The position numbers and the translations under genes are program-made. A DNA stretch of 64,000 nucleotides. It comes from Atrichornis clamosus (Eukaryota; Chordata; Aves; Passeriformes; Menuridae). Of the stretch, positions 23,674-38,500 are shown one piece after another. The DNA lies in NCBI GenBank assembly GCA_013400975.1, contig WBMZ01014171.1, forward strand, positions 1 through 64,000. Reading direction: 5' to 3'. How positions within the stretch are numbered: the first letter of the stretch is position 1; every line of letters begins with the position of its first letter. A model generated the notes under the pieces. That model made no database searches, was not told the origin of the DNA, and saw nothing but the letters and a program-made list of their open reading frames with translations.

Positions 23674-26078
23674 GGTTTAAAAATCATTACAATTACCTAC
23701 ATGCACAGTGGATCTCTACATTTCGGCTGACATGAGGCTGACCACGTTTTTTAGGCAATTTCCTTAAAAATTTTGCCTGTCACAGATACCTGTATTTTAC
23801 CACACAGATTGCTGCTGTGTATAACACAGGCAGAATAGCTTTCAGTTATTCTTTGATTACTAGCAAAATAGTTGCATTTGTTCAATATACCATTCATAGA
23901 GTAATATTTTTTAAATGTAACTGAAATTAATGTATTAAATATGTTTATTAAATAATGTATTAATATAAATGCAGTTGAAATATGTGAATATATCATCGAG
24001 CAGAATAAATAAATACTCTGAGAGTCAGATCCTCAGCTACCACACTGGTATCTCCTTACTCACACTGATCACTTTGTCATTGGGTTGTGCTCTTTTGCAG
24101 CAGGAGAGAATGTGGCCCTGAATAATACAGTTTATTTCAATGCTGTCACTACAGCATGGGGTTATATACGCATAATGCTAAAGCAACATAGAGCTAAATA
24201 CATACAGGTCTAGCTGGACTTCTAATATTTTAGAGCCAAAAGAGCACATCAAATAATCTAGTTTGACTTCAACCAGAAGGCTGGTGTCATAAATTAATGG
24301 TTAATGCAGGAAATAAGCCTGAAAGGGACCTTCTGGACATTCTAATATAAACCTTTGCTGTCACATGAAACTCAAGCAACTAAATAAAGAAGTATTTATG
24401 AATTTCTTAAAGTTTTCTTGCTGGTATTAACTGCACTGAAAAACTGTTCATTTCTTGGAATTAAAAAATTTCAATCCTTGGTAGTGGAGAAGGCCTAATT
24501 ATTTATCAATTTTCAAATAATTAATTTTGTTAATTTAATTCTTAATATAGAAATATTTATGCCAATTTTCCATAGCCAGGGCTGCTCACAAATTTAAACA
24601 GTTTTTGTTCTTTGTGACGTTCACCCATAATATGTTGTACCTCCTCCAGCCCTTTTATTTTAGCCTCTGTTGTTACTAGTGTCCTTCCATAATACAGGAA
24701 ACCCTCACTGTTCTCTTGATTATCCCACTGAGCCATTTGTGCACATGTTAGTTTGAATTCCCTGTTGTGAAACATGGGTGACTAGTTAGTACATTCACTT
24801 CAGGTCTCATAAAGTGTCTTTAATAGAAAGGTATGGTCCTGTTACTTCCTAAGATTGTGTTTGATCTTTTTTTCCTGTACAAATTAAATTAGTAGCCTCA
24901 AATCAGTGAGCTTTAAATCAGTGTGATCAGCTAATAATCCAGATGTCCTTTGTTCCTTCTCGTTAATGAATCCATCATTAACAGCAAGAGTTCTTAGTTT
25001 GCCCAAACTGAACAGGGTAAGGTCTTTGAACTTTGCTTGGGTCTACTTTCATGTGGAGTTTTCATTTATATGCTGTTTTAACAAAGAAGGCCATTTCCAT
25101 TAACCTGCTTCCCCTGCGCTGGATATGTTCCACAGCCCTGTTCCAACCCTCTGACTGCTATGGCCCTGAGCACGTTACCCCTTTGCAGCAGTTTAGTTGG
25201 CAGAGTCCAAGGTTGCTCCTTCACTGATCAGAGCAGCTGTGAAAACAGCCAGTAGTGAGGTCTGTCTCTCCTTTAAGAGCCACTTTTAAGCTGAGGCTTA
25301 GCTCCGGCGCTCGCCTGTGCCACAGTGCAGCTGTGCGGCAGCTCCACGAGTCTGGCCCTGACCCAGGCTTGCTGACTTGGCATCCTGGCTTGGCCTCAGA
25401 CCTGCCTTGCCACTGCAGCCCTGCTGGGTGACCATATGGGCTGTGTCTGACCCTGACCACCGTCTCTCAACCTAATCTTGGCCCTGGATTGCTGCTCCAC
25501 ATTCCGGTTCCTTTTTGATGAAATGACTGCTTTCACCTACCTTGGCATTGTGCTTAGTTTCTGGCACACCTTCTGTTGCAGAGCAGACAAATCATGCTGC
25601 TCCCTGCCACCCACCACCCCTGAACACAGAGCCCTCCTAATTCCCTCATAGTTTCTACATAGTGTACGGTTTTGGGTGGGCAAGCTTGAAGAAAATGGTG
25701 GAACAAATTAGGTCAGGACTTCTTGATGAAATAAGAGTAGCAGAGTGAATTAAAAGAGAAAAATTACAAAGTGTATGTACCTATTATCTCTCTGAATCTC
25801 ACCTTGGTTGTGTGCAAGTTTTTTTTTGCTTATCTCTGTGGGATATTCATTCTAATGGTAAACACTTTGCAAGAGGTGCTTAATCTTTTCTTGTATAGCT
25901 TTTCTTAAAATTATATCCTCCAATTCTTCACTATTTTTAAGATTGTATTTGTAGGAGGCCAACAAACCACTAGACGGCAAACAGTTTCAGCAAGATAATG
26001 CATGGGTATTGATACAACTTTCTGTCCTCAGCTGCATCGTTCCTTTTCTGTTCATTTTCATGAGTTGGACCTATTGTA
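23674..26078. other. Intergenic, no gene recognised
   Basis: AT-rich to about 25.0 kb, more GC-rich at 25.2-25.6 kb. No repeat or gene family is recognised. Confidence 0.6.
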
Positions 26079-26513
26079 GCAAGTCCAGAGGAGGCCACAA
26101 AGATGATCAGAGGGATGGAGCACCTCTCCTATGAAGACAGGCTGAGAGAGTTGGAATTTTTCAGCCTGAAGCAGAGACAACTTGGGGGAGAACTCGTTGC
26201 AGGCTTCCAGTACCTAAAGGAAGCTACAAGAGAGCGACAAGGTCATGGAGTGATAGAACAAGGGAGAATGGCTTCAAACTGAAAGAAGAGAGATTTAGAT
26301 TGGATGTTAGAAAAAAAGTTTTTCACTCAGAGAGTTGTGGGACACTGGAGCAGAGAAGCTGTGGGTGCCCCATCCCTGCAGGTGTTCAAGGTCAGGCCGG
26401 ATGGAGCTCTTAGCAACCCGATCTAATGCATGGTGCCCCTGCCCATGGCAGGGATGTTGGAACTTCATGAATTCTAAGTCCTTTCCAGCCCAAACCATTT
26501 GATGATTCTGTGA
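26079..26513 (+). mobile_element. CR1 LINE 3' fragment, 435 bp
   Basis: It starts AAGTCCAGAGGAGGCCACAA and CACCTCTCCTATGAAGACAG, passes GCTGAGAGAGTTGGAATTTT and ends TTTGATGATTCTGTGA. This is the last part of the CR1 reverse-transcriptase reading frame and the 3' UTR. The reading frame is broken by stops and small indels. Confidence 0.93.
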
Positions 26514-29470
26514 GCATTGAGGCCATAGTTTATAGTTCCATGGCAATTTACAGAAATCTGGGTTCAAGCTGATACGGTCCTTTTCCTCCCTGCCTCTACC
26601 TCCCTTTTACTGTTCTAGTCTTCATGAGTCAGGTGTGGGGTGGATTAATATAGGTGATTTTTGCAAAAACTCACAGGAAAAAAAAGAAAGCAAAAATAAG
26701 AAAGCAAGCAGTTTCCAGGCATTTGACTTCCAGCAACCAGCCTGGAGAACCACTGTGCAGAACAAGATATGTCCTGGGAGAAAAGCAGTCCCAGTTTGGG
26801 TTGTTTCATGCTGCTGAGCAAAAGTACAACATATTCTTCTATTTGACATAGAATTCCAAGATTCAGGATGATAAAAACATTAAATATGTATATCATTATC
26901 AGGAGATAATTTCTACAAATTACTAGAGATGGTGTCTCTGAGTCCTGATTTCTATCTAAAAGAAATTTGGCATGAATGCATACTCACAAAATACAAATCC
27001 AGATTATTTCTTTAGGAGATTTTGAAAATAAAAAATCCACCAAGTAATCAGATTTCTATATAGGATTAGCTTTTCTGGTCACTATCGCATTCTCTGTGAA
27101 CATGTTTTAACCAGGATTTACTTGGAAGTAAAATTGTGTCAAATTATCCCTTTCAGTTGAAATATTCAAGGAGATCCAGAGAAAGGAAAGATCCAGTCAG
27201 AAACTGGTGAAGTTTCCATTTGAGTGAGTGGGACACAGACTCTGTTACCTTAGGCCCAGTAGCATAGGACTTAAGAGTGGTGAGGTCTGAACTAACCCAT
27301 ATTTGAAAGAAGGCAGGAATGTGAAGGAGAGGTCATCAACCAATGAAAGATTAATGGACAGGCAAAATGATCACAGAGTGGTTGTTTTTATTTTGGGAAT
27401 TAATGTGGTTTGTAAGCCTTTCTATAAAAGGCAGGTAATCCAAGTATCATGAAAGTGTCTGTAGCTGTCAAGCGATTCTGTAGTTAAATGGAGATCTGGG
27501 AATTTTGGGACTTTGTTGCTGAGGATCTGGTAACTGTGGTGCCGTAGGACAGGAGCATATTTCATTTGCAATTGCTTTATCTTTGCTGGTTTCACTACAG
27601 CACCTGAAATACAGCTGGAAACAGATAGAAATGTTTGGAGTTTTGTCGTTCAAAGAGGTGGCACTGTTGGAATAACCCAGAGAGCCTGGTGTTACCCACT
27701 CAGAGAGGGAAGCTGAGGAGGTGGGTCTGTCTTATGACAGGAAGGTGCATTACAGCCAAGGAATTCTGTTAAACTGCAAATAATCCATTACTTCAAAACT
27801 GTGGTTCTGTCATATATAATAGACTGTGGAATCTGTGTGAGAATTTGTATCTCTGAGTAAGGGATTTTAAAGTTAGTTGCCTGAAAGCCTTGATATTCTT
27901 TAATAGAAAGATGTGTGAGTTTTTCCATAGGAAAACTTTTCTTACTCTACTGAATTTCTGAAATTCTTCAACTTCATGTTATGGATAACCTTTCATAGCA
28001 AGAGGTCCTTCCTATGGTAAGTTGAAAAAAGTACATGGACAGTGTAATGTGAAATTTTCAAAACAAAGTAGACTTTGTCATCACTGAGTTAGAGCCAGAT
28101 TTCCATTTTGATTATTTGTCTCCATTGATAGGGGACCTTAGAGTGTGTTCAAAACTCAACCATACAGTGTCATGTAAGGGAAAACCGGTGCAGGCTATGA
28201 AATACAAAGCACCATGTCTAGCTCATATCTGAAGTCCTTCACCTGCACATTGTTGGAAGATGGGAAGGTATTCTGGGGAAGCCATTGATTGCCCCATTCT
28301 TACATTCTTTCCCAGATGTCAACTCTGACAGTTGCTGGAGACAAAATATAGGGCTTGAGGGACCTTTGGTCTAACATAAAACAGACTCTTCTTTGGTCCG
28401 ATGCTTTCCTAACTTTCATAAGTATAATATCACCCTGAAGATGAACTTGTTCTTACTGGAGATTGGGAATTGAGGACCAAAATCCACCACAACTTCCCTA
28501 GTAAATTTGGGCTGGGCCAGTATTTTTCACTACTACTAGTGTCCCAAATCCTGATCAAGACAGTAATTAGAGTCTACAATTAAAGACAAGATCATTTCCA
28601 ACTGCACAAGGTTGGTGTCGACAATGAATTACAGCCTGATATCCACTCTTCTTGTCTGCTGGTACCTACTTCTCTTCCCTGGATAATCCGGTTATGAATT
28701 ATCAGTAACACATTTTCATTCTCTTCCCAGAAGTCCATACAGTTGTTTTGTAAGAACACGTGCAACAAAGTGTAAGTAAAATCTCTGCATTAAGCAAGGA
28801 TGTTGACTGCTGTAGATGCTGCAAGATCTGCTGTGCTGTCGGTAGCAAGTGGATGAGTGATGTGTAAGGTCCTGCACGTTGGTCTTTTCTAGCTTTGAAA
28901 ATTACCTCTTTGTATAGACCTCTACGAAGAAATACTTTTCCTCTTAGTGGTAGTCTATTGGTTTGTAATGGGAAGCAGCTCAATTACACATGAGAAAGGC
29001 TTTAGTACAAGATTCTTAGAGAAAGAGTGGTGCTCAAAGGTAGCGTACTGAGGCAGGAGGTTTGTGTGTCCACCAGGAGGCATAGCAAGCTCGGGCTCAA
29101 TGTCGCTCACAGTCCTGAACGTGCACTCTACGTACCAGCAGGGAAGGGAAGCAAAAGTGTTATCACATTTTTACATCCGGAAATAGAAAATGGAGATTTT
29201 TAGAATAAGAAATGAAAATGTGGAGAACTAGCAAGAGGCTGAATGAAATGCATGTATGTCAACATGTTCCCTGGTCAAAGGCTATAATTTCAAACACATT
29301 TGGTTGCTGTTGTTTACGGTAATTGAAAATCATAAGTGATATGATTGAAAAATAAAAGTGTTAATCAGTGTATAAAGCAATGCTGGGGCTGAGCTTCTTA
29401 AGGTATACACCAGCAGTTGTGTAAGGGCCAAATTAGATACCTCTGTGTACATGTGGGGAAGGACAAGGTT
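26514..29470. other. Intergenic, no gene recognised
   Basis: Ordinary AT-rich sequence between two CR1 fragments. Nothing supported. Confidence 0.6.
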
Positions 29471-29570
29471 AGAATCACAGAATCATAGAATGTCCTGAGT
29501 TAGAAGGGACCCATGAGGACCACTGATCCTGGCCCTTCACAGGACTGTCCCAACAATCACACTATGTGAT
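29471..29570 (-). mobile_element. CR1 LINE 3' fragment, minus orientation
   Basis: AGAATCACAGAATCATAGAA, CCTGAGTTAGAAGGGACCC, CCTGGCCCTTCACAGGAC and CCCAACAATCACACTATGTG are the reverse complement of a CR1 3' end. Confidence 0.88.
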
Positions 29571-32500
29571 GCTGCAAACATTTATGCATTTGAATGGTAA
29601 TACGTGTTACACCTTACAGTGTAAAAGAGATTGCAAAACCATCTGGAGGCTTATCAGTAAGTACTTGCACATTTGGGACTTCATGGGAATCCAAGCTGTA
29701 ATAAGCTTATCAGTTATGCTCCTCCTCTGACAGTGTAACTGGAGTTAGAAACAAGAATCCTCTCTGACACCCAGGCACATCAGGAATGTGACCAGTAGTG
29801 TTTTCAAAGTTGCTAAATTTTGTAATTTTTAAAACATTGTAATCAAATCCTTCTTTTATGTCATTTCAAAATCTGGTATTCAGCTAGGAATTGAAAATCT
29901 AAACTCAGGCAAGTAAGAAGTCCTCTTCTCAGGCTTGAAGAGAAATCTGAATATAAGAACATGAAAAAGAAATAAAGAGAACCTTCAACTATTAAGTCCT
30001 CGTGAGTTTTGGTTTTTAATGCCAGCCTCATGACTTTCTGGGAAGTGATTTATTGAAAGCCTTGGTTTGACAATTCTGTGCTTGGCTAGCTTGACCCAAG
30101 TCCCTTTTCTCTTGGCAGCACTTAAAACAGTTGAGATGTAGTCTATGCTCCTTTGTAATCCAAGATTGCTGTGTGCAGTCAAGAACCTTTAAGCATGGGA
30201 AATGAATAAAGTGATCCAAAGCCGTGGGGCCCAGCTGGTGGTGTGGGCCAGTGGGGCTGGAGTGAGGAGCCAAGGGCCCACTCTGCTTCCCTGGGACCAG
30301 CTTCTATGTGGGTTTAGTCCAGCTGACATGCGACGTCTGGTGTAGAAATTCTGCTTTGCTTTTAAATTGTGCTAGTTTAGCTGGCAATAGTCCAGCTGCA
30401 GGAAACTCAGTTGCATAGAGAGAACTTGTCTGATATTTCCAGTCCCTCAGCATTTACGTGAGCTGCTACTGCACACCGAAGAGCCGCAGTGTGTGGCCAT
30501 CTCCTGCAGCAGGTCACGTCCTGCTGGGACAGTGCAGCAGCAGCGCCAGACATTTTCATGACCGTTCAGCAATCTCAGCAGTAAAGCAGCAATAAAACAA
30601 TGCTTCCAATGTACTCTACTGACTTTGCTTGCCAGCTCTTATTTCAAGGCAGAGCACTCTGCTGGTGTATATATATCATACAGTAGGTTTCTCTCATGCT
30701 GCTCCTTGGGCTCTTAGCCAAACTGCAAGCACAAGGTTGGAGTTAGTAACCCATAGCGGTACCACCATTGTTCCAAACTGCTGAGGTAGTGCTCTACCCT
30801 ATTACTCTTTTATACACTTCTGTTTTCTACATAGAAACAAAGGTAACAGAATCACACAGTTCTTGAGTCTTAAAATGGGCCAAATTCTGCCGGTGATTCA
30901 AACTGGCAGAGCTGTGAAGTTACAGAGTCCTGCTGTGTTCAGAGCTGGGCTAACCCTCACTATGCAGAGGCCTGTGCTAAAACAAGTAAATGAATGTCTA
31001 GCTCCAGCCTTTATATCCTCTGTGATTTATCATGATACCTTTTTCAGTGACCTGAAAAGCAAATGTCTTTCTAAGTTTCCTTGCAACATCTTGGTCTCAC
31101 TGAATTGCTTGCAGTTGTGATTTCAGGACTGATGTTTGTTGCAGTTGACAGCTTTTACCTGTAGACTGCTGTCTTGCTAAGGTGGAAGAAATTTGAACTA
31201 TGCCATTATATAATGGAGAAGCAAATGCTTTTCCAGAAATTACTATATGTTTATTGACGGAGGGTAGGGGTGTATGGGCTGTTTCCTGGGCCACCATTGT
31301 TGCAGTCATTGCAGGCCTGGCTTGTGTTGCCATTTGCTAGCCCGGACCCAGTTAATTACAGGGAATTTGTTTCCTTTTGTATCTACCCACTCTGGGTTAA
31401 TAGTTTAGAGGGTGTGTATGAAAGATGGAAGTTCCTGGCACTGTGAATATATGAATAGTTGTATTTGAAAGACTAGTCTGTATCACTGCATGAAAGACCA
31501 AGTGTCACACAACAGCTAAAGGAAAAATACTTGGATTTTCACATCTGTATTATTTCAAACCCACAAATTTTACTGAAGCAAAAATACTTCATTTCAAACA
31601 CGAGGCCACAGAGTTCCATACTTTATTTGAGTGTATTATATTTCAATAGAAATAGACAGAAGTTAACCGTTAGAACAGCGCTCACCCTCCAGCACCACAC
31701 TGGAGCACAACCTGTGTCAAGGTGTGTCTGTCTCCCATGCAGATGTCAGCCCATGTGACACCTGCAGAAATGCTCACAGACAGCACATGTGCATCCTGTC
31801 TCTATTCCAATGCAGAGTGGTGCCCAAGGCTGAGCAGTACTTAGTGTGAACTAGCCTCTGAGGTTCTCTGAGGCTCTCAGATGCCCAAGCTCTAGCAGGT
31901 GGCTTGATGCTGCATGGCTGGGTTTATGCCTGACAGGGTGCATTTCTTCTACAGGAAGCGTGTGGAGCATCCCTCAAAAGGCAGCTGAGATACAGCCACT
32001 CAGACCAAATATGGAACAAGAATTACCCATATCCTCCCCTGCAGGATCAATGTCTCAAGTGTATCTGCCTCTGCTTCACAAGGAAAAAATTCTGGGGAAA
32101 ATCCTGTGTTCTCTTCCCAGATTCTTGCTATAGCTCTGACATCTTTTGTAAAGAAATATAATGGTCACAGTTAAATTTAGGATAAACATTATTTTGTGAT
32201 CCATCTTTGCTTGATTTGCTCCCACAGATTTCTTTCTGGCTTTGCCTACAGCATAGGAAAGATACCAGTCCAGTGGTTTAGATTTCACGGAATCTGAAAA
32301 AATTTACATTACCAGTCCTGCAAACCAAAATGCATATGAGCAGTTCTTTGACTAAAATGATCAGTACTACTAATGAGGCTCATGGGTCTTGTGAGACTAC
32401 TTTACTCTGTATTTTATCTTACTGCAATAGAATGTAGTGAGCTTTTGAGTAATAGATAACATTAGGTACTACACAAATATTTTTGTAACTGATTTCTGAA

Positions 32501-35500
32501 TATATTAAAATGCAGATTAGCAGGTTGAGTATCTTAAACTGATGAACAAAAATGTTAGCAATTAAAAACCTCTTCCAGGGATTCTGAAAATGTAATGAGA
32601 AGCAAATGACATCTCATTATACTAACATCTTGAAGAAGGCCTGAACCTTCTATAAAGCATTGCTCTGAAGGCTTTAGTCTTGATGAAGACATTTCAGCAA
32701 CAGTTCAGCAGAAGTGAAGAAGTAGGCACAGAATGTGCCTACATGTGCACGTGACAATACTGCTGCTGCTTTTACTCATAATATCTGGATTAAAAACCCT
32801 TATACAGACTTTGGGCGTATCTTGATTTTGCTTGAAAATAACACCTTAACAATACAGCCTTCCTCGCTGCATTTTCCAGGATGTGGTGTTTCAGTGTTAT
32901 CATACAACTACTAATGAGAGAGACACATAAGCAAAACTGTTGTGTTCTGCTCTGCTACCATGGGCAGCAATATTGTAACTATGCTACTATTTGAAAGCTA
33001 AGCAGGTTACAGTGAGAACTGGACTCTCTTCTTCCATACAGTTGTATAGCAGGACTACTGCCACCAGATTTTGGATATGTGGGAGAATGAATATCAAAGT
33101 GAACCTTTGCAAATACAGTGAACTATTAAGAATCTTGGGTGAAACCACAACAGACCCTTCCACAGGGAATGGCAGCACTTTTGAGGATCTTAATAGTTGG
33201 CTATTACATTTTAAGTTAGAAATTTTAATTGCTAAGAAGAGTTATAAACAGGAATCCAACTCACCATTTTCAGTCTGTTGCATTTGTGAACAAGGTTTTC
33301 TGAGCCCTAGTAGTTGTACAGTAGCATCTGAAATGGATCTCTGCATAAATGAATTTCCCAAAAGCCTAAATTGCCTAAAAGAACTGACTTCCTATAGTAA
33401 TGAAAGATTTTCTGAACAGTTGTGTAACATGTATTTCTTACATTCTCCTAAAGGGTACATGATTCTAAAGAGAACTAAAAATTGACCTTTCATGAACAGG
33501 GAGTTTGGAGCAATTACTTGCTCTTCAGCAGTCTCTTTGAAACTTTGCTTTACAGAATAAACCTTAGAGATCCCTTCATCTGTTTTTCCTCAAGGCATAT
33601 ATAGTTTGATCACTGACATGCTCTCTCTGTGGGCTAAACCTAGTTTTATTTCTAAGAAAATGCTGAGCTCACTGAAGCATGTAACTTGCCGTGCAGCATT
33701 ATGTTCATTTAGCCCAGATGTGTATCTGTAACTGTTGTCGATTCCCACTGCTTCTGAGAAGTTGCAAAACCAATAAAAACCTAAAACATATTTTTGACAG
33801 AATTGGGGTGATGGAGACTTCATCCTAATTACTGATTTGTTTAAACTTTGTGTTTCAAGCTGCTTTTTTCTTTTAGTACCCCTTCCATAAATAACAAGAA
33901 TATCCAGAAATACAGTAATTCAGGACAAGTGAGTATTGTCCTCCCTCTCAGATTCCTGCTGTGTGTTTTGCCTTTAATAACATCCTGGAGTACTGAGTTT
34001 CACAGTCTATTTTGTTATTTGATGAAAAGACAACACTTGGAGTTGTCAGCTACACAGTCTGCCCCCTCTTGTACTACAAGGCTAAGAAAATGAAAGCTCT
34101 CAAACCACATTCTCTATGCCATTTTTATGTTTGCAATCCTTTTGCTAGACCTTGAAGTAGAATCTATAAGGCAATATTTACTAAAAAGTGACCTAAATAA
34201 TATTGTTCTTCCCATTTACAAACAGCTTAATAAAAGAGAACTTACAAAGGAGGAAAGTAAAGAAAGGAAAATGGGACAGCAATGACACTTTTCCTAATAG
34301 ACAGTGGTCATAACTTAGAGTTGTCCTCTGATTCCTTAGGGCAGGTGACAGCTACTTACCTCCTTAGTAGTACTTTGTTTGTTGGCACTTAACCTCAAGT
34401 CCAGGGTATAGACCACCAGCTGCAATACAGGCTACTGTATTATTGAAGCACCACCATGTAATTTGGGTTAGTTGACCCCAGCCCTCTGCTGTGCTTGCCT
34501 ACTCACCATCTTGCTGACTGTTGCTTTTTTTTAGTCACTTGTTAGTGATATTGTGCTTTTTCATAGGCAGTAACATGTAAAGACACAAATAATCCCTGTT
34601 GCCCCAGGAAGATTGTTCTTTACAGAGCTTTCCCTTCTAGGAGCTGCTGCAACCCCAGGCTTAAAGGGAGGTTTTAGATTCGGATGACTGAGCACATTTA
34701 CTGTGAGTTAGTTTGCCCGGGCTTCTCACACATTACTTCAATTACATCACAATTTCAAATTTATACCATGTTTTTTCTCAATGTCTGAATTGTTAACAGA
34801 AATACAACAAAGCATAACCTTCCAAAAGGTTTCATGCCTGCTTGTTTCTGTTCAGCTCCTTTTGTATCCCCAGGATGCAAATGGAGCACTCACCCCATCT
34901 TGGTTTTCCATGCCTCTACAGTACTCAGAAAAGGGCTGGCTTTGTTTTTTCAAGGAGTTTTTTTGTTTGTTTTTTTCTCTCCTAAGCCCTGGGCCTGCAT
35001 ATTTGAATATCTTATTATTTATTTAATTTCTTAGGCAAAATGTTCTAATTCAGTTAGAATTCTGTATCCAAATGTCTCCTAATTCTGTACCCTTCTAGAC
35101 TGCAACAACCAGAACTGTACACATTTCAGCTGAGATTGTATGTCTGTACATGAATCTTAAACATTCTGTTGATCATAGACACGTACTGTACTGCCTACAT
35201 TGATAGCCCTGACTTTTTCTGGAAACAATATTTTTAACATATCATGTGCATGATTAGTTTTTTATCTTCTCTACCTTGTGCAAATTGAACTTGCCATTGT
35301 GCTCCCTGTACACAAACAGTGATGAAATTTCCCCATGTTTTTTGTAGATTGAGAACAGAAATGAAGTTTGCAGGCACAGCTGAAGTAATGAAGGGAAAAA
35401 AAATCTCAACTGTACTTAAATTATAGGAAATTATGTAAAGAAACAAGAAAGGGCAGATCTTCAAGATACCAAACCTTTTTTTTTATGCAAAGCCTCAATG

Positions 35501-38500
35501 ATTTTGTCTGGCTTCATGTAGAAGAAACTTAATACAGAAGACAATGAACTCTCAGCAGGGCAGCCAGAGTAACTCTCCTCTTGACCTGTTAAGTGGGTGC
35601 AAGGAACATATCTTGTTTAAAAGAAACAAAAAGTGAGCAAACCAGACGTCTTTGCAGAAGGAATGCTTAATCTCATCTAATTGACCTCAAAAGATGTACA
35701 GTTGAGCTACAGAGATGCATGCAGCAGACAGATGTTCAACCTACTCCCAGAATTCAAATTTGGGATGTAGCAAAATTTTGAACTTTCAGATGGAAAAAGT
35801 CATAACCAAATCTGCTGATTTCAATGTAGGCTGTGGGTAGTATTTAATGCCAAATATCAAACTTAACAGTGTGTTATCTACAGTCTAATCTGAACATTAG
35901 TTCAGCATATAGGAAAAACACTGTTGTTTAACAAGGAAAGTGGCTGGAATTGGTATTTCTTCTGCTTTCACAGTGGATCTCAGTCTTATAACTATTTTCA
36001 TTCCAGCTTTTGGCAACAAACTAGGTTTCTCTGCAAGTTTACTTGTCAACTTTAAAACCTGTTAGCCAATTACAACGAAATGCAACCATGGTAGGAGTCT
36101 CAGAAGAAATTAATATCCTAGAAAATTCACGTAAATAGCCATCAGGAAAGAAGTAAAAGACAACTGAAGTGTTGCCATCTGGGAAGGACTGACTGAACAA
36201 CTTAGTAACTTCTTGGTCCACAGGGAACCCACACCAGGCAGAGCTCTCAAGTTTGCCTCAGCTACAGCAAAGCATTACAGCTACACTAAGTCAGTCAGAC
36301 ACAGGGCTCCGTTTCCAAGCATGCACAACCTCAGTCAATCTTTTTTTAGGGAGTGAATTAACTATTTTGTAAATTCAACTTCAGCAGCATCTGAAGTATC
36401 AAATTTGCCCTTATGCACTATCCTTTCAATCTCTATTCACCAGGTAAAAGAAAACCATTAGCAAATTTAGATCCCTAAGAGGAATAATTTCTCATTTCAA
36501 TTTAATCATATGCCATTTTTTTGGTACTTGTAATATGGCAGTTCTTCAACTGCCTTCAAGGTATCCTTAAGGATAGCTAAAGACTGCATCTTCTAATGTT
36601 TTTTTCTAAAGCAAATAAATACTCATATCTTTCAGACCTTTCTCATACACGGTGGAATAAAAAAGAAGCAGTCTTTAAAAATATACTTGGAGACATAGCA
36701 CATTGAAGATCTTAGCATGCTCGAATTATCTTTCTTTTCTCCTTTTTCTGCTTTGTTTCTCTTTGATGAACTTCAATGAAGGGTGATTTGATCTGATAAG
36801 GTTCGATTGCAACATAGCTGCTGCAAAAGCATGTGCCCTCTTAAGGCTAAATTACCTTCATAGCACCAAATTACATTTTTGTAGCTGTGCTGATGATAAA
36901 GCTTTGATTTTATTTTAGTTCAGCAAACAAAGTGCCTTGATACATTCCTCACTTGTTATGCTTGTGAGGTGAGATAAAATGAATCTGTGGGGGTATCTGT
37001 TTCAGCAATACAGCTGTAGCTGGTTTTAATGACACATACTTTTGCTAGTGTCAGCTCAGCCTTTTTGTTCCTAAATTCCTTCAGAAATTTAGAATGTCTG
37101 CAGACCTAAGACCTTGTACTAGCAGATTAACTCTGAAATAAGTCAGTGATTTCAGTGGAGGCATATAACATTTAAAATGACAGAGGAACTGTATTCAGTC
37201 TCTCTCTCCCTCTTTACAAAATGTTAATGCTGACACTTTTTTCAGTTTTTTGCTATTTTTTTTAAGCAGAGTTTCATGATTAAGGTTTAGCTGAAAACAA
37301 CTTTGGCAAAAACGGGTTGAGGAGACTTGGTGAACATCCCCTTTAAAGAGGTGATAGAGTGTTTCCTTTAGGCATTTTTTCATCTTTTGTGCTGCTTCTG
37401 GCATGCTATCAAAAATGTCCCATATCCAAAAAACACAAACCTGAGCAGTGTACCTTAATTTTCACTCATTTTTTTTCTTCAATATATATAAATATTCCAG
37501 AAAATTACCATCTTAAAAAAAGGCTGGATTTGTGGAGAAATGTGTACTTCTATTTTGAAGTTTTGACATTTGCATTTTTGTAGAACTGGGAGATAACAAA
37601 ATCTTTATAATATATTTTGCCTGAAAAGTTGTAACACCTTCTATGGTTTTGCTTATTTCTGTTGTTAATAAACAAACAAGTAAATGCAGTAAAATTAGAA
37701 GGGATTAGGACCTAAAAATACTTCAGTGATGAATTCCTAGTAAAAAGCTCTACCTTTTATTATGATTTTATTTATTCACAAAGTGTATGGCAGGATCTCA
37801 GAACAGTGTACATGCACCTTAGGAGAAACAAACAAAAAAACCCCACAAACCACAAAACCACCAACAACAAAACTCCCCAAAGCATTTGCTTTGACTCTAA
37901 CAGCCATACACATTTTTAAAGTTTTCAAGCACTTGCATCCAGTTCCTTGGTAACCATATTCCTTTTTTTGCCCCCAGTAGTAGTTTCTTCAAAAATGTTG
38001 TTATCTGGATTGGTGCCTTTAACTATGCTTAGTGCCTTACCTACTATTTAATTTTGTAATCAATGTTTAACATTATTTTGCTGAAGTGAATACGTCCATG
38101 GTTATCAATTACTCTGATTTCCAGTGCTATGGACACGACCCAGCCACCGCCACATTATAGCTAAATAAACACTGTCACTAAAAAGCCAATGCTGTCTCTG
38201 TGGAACAACTTGTACTTGTCAAAATAATTATAACTACAAATGAGATAAAAACATTAAGTGGACAGAGGCAGGAACTGCAGCTAAGTGGCAGCTGTTAGAT
38301 GACAGCCTTATGTATCAGTGAAGGCATGTTTGGGTGACGTGACACAAGAGCAGTGACATACAGGAAATCAGACAACTTGCTCCAACCTTAATTGCAAGCA
38401 GCTTTATTTGTTAACCTGTCTCTTGTGCAGTTAACAGAGTTGCAAAATGAAATCATAAAATTATGAAGGTGAATGAAATAATAGATGGAACATAAGTGCT

